Source of the DNA: Streptomyces sp. ISL-66
GTDB lineage: Bacteria > Actinomycetota > Actinomycetes > Streptomycetales > Streptomycetaceae
Direction of reading: 5' to 3'
Assembly: GCF_018614135.1 (NCBI RefSeq)
Contig: NZ_JAGGOW010000082.1
Coordinates: forward strand, 1-61,903
DNA length: 61,903 nt
Position numbers and translations under genes: made by a program. The notes under the pieces are model-generated. The model saw nothing but the letters and a program-made list of their open reading frames with translations. It made no database searches and was not told where the DNA came from. Positions 55,743 to 61,903 of the stretch are shown piece after piece (positions within the stretch are counted from its first letter, which is position 1; every line of letters starts with the position of its first letter).

Positions 55743-57713
55743 ATGGCCACCACCGTCAGCCGCTCCGTACTCACCCTCCCCGCAACGCCGTTGGGCCCGG
55801 AGAACCCGCTGCCCGCCCTCCGTGCGCCCAACGGCGTGCACGCGCTCGACGAGCGCTCGCGCGCGGGTCTGCCGCGCGACATGGCCCGTCAGATCGGGTA
55901 CGAGCCGCTGCGGTCACTGCTGCCCGTCCGCATCCGCGACGGATACCAACGGCAGCGCTCGGAGCGGGACATCGAGACGATCGTCATCGAGAACGCGCAC
56001 CTGCGCGTCACCGTCCTGCCCGGACTCGGCGGCCGGATCCACTCGCTCGTCCACGTCCCCACAGGACGCGAACTGCTCTACCGCAACCCGGTGTTCCAGC
56101 CCGCCAACTTCGCCCTCAACGGCGCGTGGTTCTCCGGCGGCATCGAGTGGAACATCGGCGCCACCGGCCACACCACCCTCTCCTGTGCTCCGCTGCACGC
56201 AGCCCTCGTACCGGCGCCCGACGGGGGAGCGATGGTGCGGCTGTGGGAGTGGGAGCGGCTGCGCGACATGCCGTTCCAGGTGGACCTGTGGCTGCCCGAG
56301 GACTCGGAGTTCCTCTACGTCGGGGTCCGCGTGCGCAATCCGCACGAGCGCCCCGCGCCCGTGTACTGGTGGTCCAACATCGCCGTACCCGAGGGCCCGG
56401 GCACCCGCGTCCTGGCCCCGGCCGACGAGGCCTGGCACTTCGGGTACGAACGGTCCCTGCGGAGCGTCCCCGTCCCCCAATGGGAGGGCAAGGACCGCAC
56501 CTACCCCCTGAACAGCACCTACCCGGCCGACTTCTTCTACGAGGTCCAGGAGGGGCACCGGCCCTGGATCGCGTCCCTCGACGCGGACGGGCACGGCCTC
56601 GTACAGACGTCGACGGCCCGGCTGCGCGGCCGCAAGCTCTTCGTCTGGGGCGCGGGCGAGGGCGGCAGGCGCTGGCAGGAGTGGCTGACGGAGCCGGGCA
56701 CGGGCGGGTACGCGGAGATCCAGGCCGGGCTGGCCCGGACCCAGCTGGAGCACGTACGGCTGGAGGCCGGAGCGGAGTTCAGCTGGCTGGAGGCGTACGG
56801 GGCGCTCGCCGCGGATCCGGCGGCCGTGCACGGCGACGACTGGGCGGCGGCGCGCGGCTCGGCCGGGGCGGCGCTGGAGTCGGCGCTGCCCGGGGCGGCC
56901 GTGGACGCGGCCTACGAGGCCTGGCGCGCCTGCGCCGACACCGAACCGGGAGAGCGGCTGGCAGCCGGCTCCGGCTGGGGCGCGCTGGAGGCGTTGTGCG
57001 GGGGCCACACACTGCCCGGCACCCCGTTCGGCGAGGACACGCTCGGCGAGGACCAGGAGCCGTGGCTGGAGCTGTGGCGCACCGGGGTCTTCCCCGCCCC
57101 GCGCCGGGCGGCGCCGCCCGGTCCGAGCCTGGTGGCTCCGCACTGGCGGGACATGCTGGAAACGGCGCGGGCGGACCCGCTCACCGAATACCACCTCGGG
57201 GTCGCGCAGTGGCACGCCGGGGACATCGCCCAGGCGGTACGCAGCTGGGAGCGCGGGCTCGCGCTGGCTCCCTCGCGGTGGCCGCTGCTGAGGTGCCTGG
57301 CGGTGGCCGACGACCTGGCCGGGGACCGGGAGCGCGCGGCCCGCTGGTACGCCGAGGCCTTCGTGGACCTGGCCCAGGAGAGCCGGGGCGGCACGAACTG
57401 GCTGGCGGCCGAATCGGCCCTGGGCCGGGAGGCGATGGAGGCCCTGCTGGCGGCCGGCCAGCCGGCGCGGGCCCGTTCGGTCTGGGACCGGCTCCGGCCC
57501 GCCCTGCGCGACGAGGGCCGCTTCCGCCTGGCGGCGGCCCGACTGCTGGCGGCGGAAGGCCATGTCGTCGCGGCCCGCCGGGTGTTCGAGGAGGACTTCG
57601 AGCTCGCCGACCTCCGCGAGGGCGAGGAGATCCTCTCGGAGGTCTGGTCCACCCTGACGGACCGCCCCCTGCCACGCCAGTACAACTTCCGCATGCGCCC
57701 CCTGGAAGCCTGA
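55743..57713 (+). CDS. DUF5107 protein with C-terminal TPR domain
   Basis: A protein of about 656 residues. The N-terminal half (about 70-340) matches the DUF5107 domain, a galactose-mutarotase-like beta-sandwich: LPGLGGRIHSLVHVPTGREL, GAWFSGGIEWN and ADFFYEVQEGHRPWIAS, all quoted in outline. The C-terminal half is helical with TPR-like repeats (EYHLGVAQWHAGDIAQAVRSWERGLAL in outline). Homologues occur near sugar-use genes in Streptomyces and may bind or reshape sugars. The ATG at 55743 is used; GTG at 55728 is also possible. It ends before a strong terminator. Confidence 0.78.
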   Translation: MATTVSRSVLTLPATPLGPENPLPALRAPNGVHALDERSRAGLPRDMARQIGYEPLRSLLPVRIRDGYQRQRSERDIETIVIENAHLRVTVLPGLGGRIHSLVHVPTGRELLYRNPVFQPANFALNGAWFSGGIEWNIGATGHTTLSCAPLHAALVPAPDGGAMVRLWEWERLRDMPFQVDLWLPEDSEFLYVGVRVRNPHERPAPVYWWSNIAVPEGPGTRVLAPADEAWHFGYERSLRSVPVPQWEGKDRTYPLNSTYPADFFYEVQEGHRPWIASLDADGHGLVQTSTARLRGRKLFVWGAGEGGRRWQEWLTEPGTGGYAEIQAGLARTQLEHVRLEAGAEFSWLEAYGALAADPAAVHGDDWAAARGSAGAALESALPGAAVDAAYEAWRACADTEPGERLAAGSGWGALEALCGGHTLPGTPFGEDTLGEDQEPWLELWRTGVFPAPRRAAPPGPSLVAPHWRDMLETARADPLTEYHLGVAQWHAGDIAQAVRSWERGLALAPSRWPLLRCLAVADDLAGDRERAARWYAEAFVDLAQESRGGTNWLAAESALGREAMEALLAAGQPARARSVWDRLRPALRDEGRFRLAAARLLAAEGHVVAARRVFEEDFELADLREGEEILSEVWSTLTDRPLPRQYNFRMRPLEA

Positions 57714-57813
57714 ACCGGCTCCCGGCTCCCGGCTCCCGGCAACCGGCTCGCCGGCCCTGTCCTGCGGTCCGTTCCCTCCGTTGCTTTGTTCCTACGCCTA
57801 TACGGCTCTACGG

Positions 57814-57851
57814 CGACGGCCGCCTCTCCCGGGTGGGAGGGGCGGCCGTCG
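57814..57851. terminator. Strong bidirectional hairpin terminator
   Basis: CGACGGCCGCCTCTCCC (57814-57830) pairs with GGGAGGGGCGGCCGTCG (57835-57851) over 17 bp with one wobble around a 4-base loop. It serves the convergent DUF5107 and LamG/ricin genes. Confidence 0.8.
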
Positions 57852-57905
57852 TCATGCTTGTGTTGGTGCTGTTGGTGGCGGCGCTACGGACGCTACCGAG
57901 GTGGG

Positions 57906-60900
57906 TCAGGGCGCCGCGTCGAGGCTCGGCAGGGGCAGGGGTGCGGTGCCCAGGGTCGTGATGGTCCAGCGCTGGGCGTCCGAGCCGTTGCAGTCGAACA
58001 GCCACAGTTGGTGGCCCGGGGTGAGGTCAAAGTTGCCGACGTCCATGCAGCGTCCGGAGGCTGGGTTGTACAGCGAGCCGTCCGCGCGGGGCAGGAACTT
58101 CTGCGCGGGAGTACCGCCGCAGGTCCTCAATTCGAGGAGGGTGGTGTTGGCCGTGCCCGCGTTGGCCGCGTTGACGCACATGCCCTGGACCCGGAGGGAC
58201 CCGTCGGCCCGTATGTCGAAGTCTTGGGCCGCGGTGCCGTTGCATCCCGTGATCTGGATCTTGTTGCCGTCCTGGGTGCCGGAGTGGTCGTTGTCCACGC
58301 AAATGGGCTGGGCGGTGGCGTCTGTGAGGGTGATCCGGCCGGCGGTCGAGGGGGCGGTGGGGGCTGCGGCGTAGGGGTAGGCGGCGAAGTTGCTGACGCC
58401 GCCGTGCAGGACGTCCGAGAAACTCCCACCGACCTTGTACCGGCCGAAGACGATCGGCCCGCTGGGGGCGGCGCCGGTGGAAGCCGCGTGGTGGCCGGTG
58501 CCGGCGAGGACGCCGTTGACGTAGAGGCTCATCAGGCCGGTGCCGGCGTTGTAGACGGCGGTCAGGCGGCTCCAGACACCGGGGGTGAACCGGGCCGCGT
58601 TATTGGACTTTTCGGTGAAGTCGAACGGCCAGTCTCCGCCGCGGGTGTGCCCCATGGCGAAGATCCACTTCTTGCTCACCTTGTTGTCGGCGTAGATCAT
58701 GAACGAGCTGTTCTGGGCGTCGGCCTGGCTGACGATCATCCTGTTCTCGAGGGCGGTGTCCGTGCCGGGCTTGGCCCAGGTGGTGAGGGTGAAGTCCTTG
58801 CGGGTGTCGATCCCCGGACCGCTCGTGGTGATGGTCGAGCCGGCGCCGTTGAACTCCGCGTAGGGGGTGCTGCGGCCCTCGATGGTTTGGGTGGGGAACG
58901 TGATGCCGTTGTTGGTGGTGCCGGTCGGGCCCGTCAGCTTCCATTGGGACGTCGGGGTGTTGAGGTTCCCCTGGAGGGTGAAGGTGGGGGCGATGCCGGT
59001 GACGGTGGGGTAGAGGATGTCGGTGCCATTGGGGGCGGTGCCGAGGCCGTTGAAGACGACGAGCTGCTGCTCCTTGTCGACGGTCCAGAGGTCGGGGATG
59101 TTGTCGCCGGTGAGGTCGCCGTCGGAGCCGACGCGCGGGTAGCGGGCCGGGTCGATCTTGCCGGTGATGAGGCCGGCGGCCGGGTCGGTGAAGCCGGTCA
59201 GATCCGGGGCGTCAGCGGTGCCCTTGATGCTGAAGGCGTGGAGGGTGCCGCCGTCGGTCTTGTTGCGGGCCCACAGTGTCGCGAAGTTGGTGCCCTGGGC
59301 GCGGCCCGGGGTGATCAGCTCGTAGCCGTCCCAGCGGGTGTCGTTGGCAGAGAGCAGGATCGCCGGGGAGTCGAGCTGATCAGGCTCGATCTTGGGGACT
59401 GCCAGCCACAAGCGTCCGTTCTCCACCCATATGAGGGAGCTCTGGGGGAGGGAGTTGGGAGAGCCGGGGATGCTGTCGCCTGTGACGGAGCCGTAGGCGG
59501 CGATCTGGGTGACCTTGGACCAGTCGGCGCCGAAGCCGTAGGTGGAGCAGGCGATGAGGGTGCCGCCGGGGGTGGCGCAACCGGTGGGCTTGGACACGCT
59601 GTTGGGGTTCTGACTGTCGACCAGTCCCGTGCCGCTGTTGGTGTAGACGTAGAGGTTGGGCTTGCCCGGCTCGTGGGCGAAGAGGTCGTCGACGAGCTTG
59701 TCATTGAGATTGCCGCGGTGGGTGAGCTGGATGCCGTTCCAGCCGTTGCCGCTCACGCTGGAGCGGGCGAGGGCGACGGAGGAGGCGGCGGGGTCGCCGC
59801 CGCCGTTGATCTGGCGGATGTTGCCTGCGGCGTCGGCGAGGACGACGTCGGCCTTTTTGTCACCGTTGATGTCGCCGAAGATCGGGGCCGGGCTGTTCGG
59901 GTTCGAGGGGACGTAGAAGCTGTAGGCGACGGGCTGGGACATGTTGCCTGCGTTGTCCTGGGTCTGCAGGTAGAGGTAGTTGGTGCCCCAGGCCCACGGG
60001 GTGAACTTGACGGTCGCTTGGCCACCGGGAAGGATCTTGATGATCCGGGGGTCGGTGTCGGTGCAGTTCCAGTCGGAAGCCGCCTTGGCGGGGTCCATGG
60101 TCCAGCGGGCACAGGCCAGGCCGGAGCTGCGGTTGGTGCCGCCGACGGTGGGGAGGTTGTCCGCACCGGCGAGGGTGAAGGTGCCCTCCTCGCCTACGCG
60201 CTTGGGGTGACCACCAGTGGTGCCCGAGGCCGGGAAGTCGCTCGAGGTGACAGTCGCGGACGGCGGGGTCCGGTCGACCCGGAAGAAGCACCAGCCGGTC
60301 TCGGCGCTGGTCAGCGTGCCGTCTGTCGTGCGGGAGGTCCAGCCGTACTGGTGGCCTTCGATGGGCGTGCCGACGTCGACAGCGGCGTCACCGGAGGAAC
60401 TGTTCCAGCCAGTCTGGTGCCATTGGGTCGCACCGGCGGCGTCGTCATCCCAGATCTGGAAGGTCGTCTGGAGCTGGCGTCCGGAGCCGGAGTTGGTCGC
60501 GGACCGCAGGATGACGCTGGTGTTGGCGCCGATCCAGCCCGGCTTGTCCCAGGGCTTGGCCACACCTGGAGTAGTGCAGACGGAGTAGGTGCCGGTATCG
60601 GCGAAACCAGGAGTGGGGCTGGTGCGGGGATTCCAGACGGTGGGGGTGGTGTCGTATGTGGTGACGATGTGCGGGGTGTTGCTGAACCGCTGCCGGTAGT
60701 ACATGTTGCCTTCGTCGTCCGGCGCGAGGCCGAAGGTGAAGGTCGACCAGCGGTTGTTGGCGCCGCGCTTCATCTCGTTGGTGACGTCGTACTGGATTTC
60801 ACCCGTGCCCGAGATCGTGGCACCGCCGATCTTGGTGCAGCCGCCCATGCGCGAGTTCTTGTCGCAGGGTTGGTGGTTCCAACTAGTGGGGCTGCTGATG

Positions 60901-61903
60901 CCGGTGGGGCTGTGGTAGAGGCCCATCGGGGTGGCCGTGCTGGGGCTGGAGGAGGAGACGACGGTGGCGTACAGCCGCGCGTCGAGGACCTCAGTGCCGT
61001 GGATGGCGGAGTTGATGCCGATCTGGAAGTACGCGCGCTCGCGGCCCTTGCGGGTGCACGTCGAGTAGCCGCAGTACCCGGTGGCCGGCGTGTTCTGGCC
61101 GTAATCGGTTCCGTTGAACTCGTTGGTGTCCGGGTACGCCTCCTGCACCTGCGACCAGGCCTGGTTGGCGCTGTCCACGGCGGGGTTGACGCCCGGGTCG
61201 ATGTACCAGGGGCCGGTGCCCTGGCCGAGGAGGGAGGTGTCGGGGGTCAGGTCGATGCCGGTGGCGTCGGCCTTAGCATCGATCGGCTTGACGTTGGCAC
61301 CGTCGCCGGGCCCGTCGGCACTGGACGTGACGGATGCGTCGGCGGCGGGGACAGCGGCGGCTGACTGCAGGGCGTCATCCGCACCGCTCGCAGCTGCCGA
61401 CTTACTGCTCGTTGCGCCGCTCTGCGGAGCGGGAGGTGCCTCCGGGGCGGCCTTCGTCGACGAGTCCCACATGAAGGAGGTGGGGCTGGAAAAGCGGACC
61501 TCGCCCTGGGTGTCCTTGAAGGCGATGTTGCCGGCGGCGTCGGCGGAGGTGTTGAGCCCGGGCGCATCGACGCCGAGGCGGATCTTCTTCAGCGCCGGGT
61601 TGGAGGCGGCCTGCGCGGTGTGGACGATCAGGACCTGGCTCCAGCCGCCGAGCTGGGTGGCGGTCAGGCGCAGGTCGACGTCGGGCAGGACGTTCTTGTA
61701 GAGCGCGTCGTCGCCGTCGAGGGTGGGCTTGGGCAGCTCGAAAGGGGCTTTGACGGCCAGCTTCTTGCCATCCGGCGTGGTCATGGTCGCCATCGGGCCG
61801 GTGCCGCCGCCGGAGATGCTCAGCGGGGACGGCACGACCGCCGGGGATATGGTGCCGTCGGCGTTGACCCGCAGCGTGGTGTCGATCGCCCGCCAGGACC
61901 CGT
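57906..61903 (-). CDS. Very large secreted DNRLRE/FG-GAP/LamG/ricin-lectin protein (N-terminus outside the window)
   Basis: The frame is open to the right edge, giving at least 1,331 residues; a GTG at 61835 lies inside the coding sequence and is not the real start. The visible domains, in protein order, are: a segment typical of Streptomyces wall or RHS-associated proteins (ISGGGTGP, LPDVDLRLTA); a DNRLRE-like domain with paired Cys near 61200-60650; FG-GAP/VCBS-type repeats with calcium-loop INGDKKAD at about 59880-59000; a LamG/concanavalin domain at 58950-58370; and a C-terminal ricin B lectin with QxW-like repeats at 58330-57930. It is expected to be exported and to bind carbohydrate. 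No catalytic domain is visible in the window. Confidence 0.85.
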   Translation of the reverse strand, partial: GSWRAIDTTLRVNADGTISPAVVPSPLSISGGGTGPMATMTTPDGKKLAVKAPFELPKPTLDGDDALYKNVLPDVDLRLTATQLGGWSQVLIVHTAQAASNPALKKIRLGVDAPGLNTSADAAGNIAFKDTQGEVRFSSPTSFMWDSSTKAAPEAPPAPQSGATSSKSAAASGADDALQSAAAVPAADASVTSSADGPGDGANVKPIDAKADATGIDLTPDTSLLGQGTGPWYIDPGVNPAVDSANQAWSQVQEAYPDTNEFNGTDYGQNTPATGYCGYSTCTRKGRERAYFQIGINSAIHGTEVLDARLYATVVSSSSPSTATPMGLYHSPTGISSPTSWNHQPCDKNSRMGGCTKIGGATISGTGEIQYDVTNEMKRGANNRWSTFTFGLAPDDEGNMYYRQRFSNTPHIVTTYDTTPTVWNPRTSPTPGFADTGTYSVCTTPGVAKPWDKPGWIGANTSVILRSATNSGSGRQLQTTFQIWDDDAAGATQWHQTGWNSSSGDAAVDVGTPIEGHQYGWTSRTTDGTLTSAETGWCFFRVDRTPPSATVTSSDFPASGTTGGHPKRVGEEGTFTLAGADNLPTVGGTNRSSGLACARWTMDPAKAASDWNCTDTDPRIIKILPGGQATVKFTPWAWGTNYLYLQTQDNAGNMSQPVAYSFYVPSNPNSPAPIFGDINGDKKADVVLADAAGNIRQINGGGDPAASSVALARSSVSGNGWNGIQLTHRGNLNDKLVDDLFAHEPGKPNLYVYTNSGTGLVDSQNPNSVSKPTGCATPGGTLIACSTYGFGADWSKVTQIAAYGSVTGDSIPGSPNSLPQSSLIWVENGRLWLAVPKIEPDQLDSPAILLSANDTRWDGYELITPGRAQGTNFATLWARNKTDGGTLHAFSIKGTADAPDLTGFTDPAAGLITGKIDPARYPRVGSDGDLTGDNIPDLWTVDKEQQLVVFNGLGTAPNGTDILYPTVTGIAPTFTLQGNLNTPTSQWKLTGPTGTTNNGITFPTQTIEGRSTPYAEFNGAGSTITTSGPGIDTRKDFTLTTWAKPGTDTALENRMIVSQADAQNSSFMIYADNKVSKKWIFAMGHTRGGDWPFDFTEKSNNAARFTPGVWSRLTAVYNAGTGLMSLYVNGVLAGTGHHAASTGAAPSGPIVFGRYKVGGSFSDVLHGGVSNFAAYPYAAAPTAPSTAGRITLTDATAQPICVDNDHSGTQDGNKIQITGCNGTAAQDFDIRADGSLRVQGMCVNAANAGTANTTLLELRTCGGTPAQKFLPRADGSLYNPASGRCMDVGNFDLTPGHQLWLFDCNGSDAQRWTITTLGTAPLPLPSLDAAP

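Noticed and set aside
57786..61364. 1,192-codon plus-strand open frame
   Set aside because: It is the antisense of the LamG/ricin protein. GC-rich third positions keep antisense frames open; the minus-strand protein has clear domains and the plus-strand one only Gly/Val/Asp-rich low complexity.
1..61903. tRNA, rRNA, riboswitch, integrase or insertion sequence
   Set aside because: I looked along both strands and found no cloverleaf, conserved rRNA stretch, transposase motif or attachment-site duplication that I could support.

Overview
This window is chromosomal DNA from a high-GC actinomycete, almost certainly a Streptomyces or close relative. The signs are GC-rich third codon positions, frequent GTG and TTG starts, GGAGG-type ribosome sites, TANNNT -10 boxes placed directly before start codons, and typical Streptomyces families (STAND regulators, SpoIIE-type phosphatases, crotonyl-CoA carboxylase/reductase, BCCT and NCS1 transporters, secreted tripeptidyl aminopeptidase-like hydrolase). 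No rRNA, tRNA, insertion sequence, integrase, prophage or CRISPR array was seen. About 48 protein genes are supported; the first and the last run off the window edges.

Layout. 1-7 kb: a reductive pyrimidine/hydantoin operon (beta-ureidopropionase, class III aminotransferase, dihydropyrimidinase, F420-type oxidoreductase, NCS1 permease). 7-17 kb: a DUF1801 protein with an AhpD-like protein, a divergent HTH-NB-ARC-TPR regulator, a membrane-anchored hypothetical, a tiny secreted peptide, an inositol-phosphatase-family enzyme, a phytoene-desaturase-like flavoprotein and an APC permease. 17-27 kb: two convergent SpoIIE-family phosphatases, the second coupled to a GlxA-type AraC regulator; a divergent isochorismatase-like hydrolase; a truncated and motif-degenerate DHB-AMP-ligase homologue; glycerate kinase. 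27-32 kb: BCCT transporter, Nudix hydrolase, a small hypothetical, and an ada/alkA-ogt alkylation-repair pair. 32-44 kb: phosphatidylserine synthase and decarboxylase, then the ethylmalonyl-CoA pathway operon (ccr, meaA, lyase, hydratase, acyl-CoA dehydrogenase), a TetR regulator and a double-domain 3-hydroxyacyl-CoA dehydrogenase. 44-54 kb: HEAT-like protein, RidA, secreted TAP-like hydrolase, a radical SAM gene behind a perfect LexA-type box, an SRPBCC protein, and a coupled three-peptidase operon (M55 DppA, M20, S9). 54-62 kb: two acetyltransferase-like genes, an arginase-fold protein with altered metal ligands, a DUF5107/TPR protein, and a very large secreted DNRLRE/FG-GAP/LamG/ricin-lectin protein that is cut by the window end.

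How genes work together. The first operon should import and break down pyrimidine bases or hydantoins to beta-amino acids and transaminate them. The ccr block carries the central steps of C4/C5 acyl-CoA conversion for acetate or C2 assimilation and for ethylmalonyl-CoA supply; the TetR gene and 3-hydroxyacyl-CoA dehydrogenase beside it fit the same pathway. From memory, the ccr-to-pssA order matches a conserved block in S. coelicolor. I did not find a convincing new multi-gene defence or mobile system. The points most worth a second look are the catalytically compromised adenylation protein, the LexA-boxed radical SAM gene, the cluster of palindromes upstream of ccr, the GlxA-SpoIIE coupled pair, the coupled mini-ORF before the NCS1 permease, and the arginase-fold protein lacking two canonical metal histidines.
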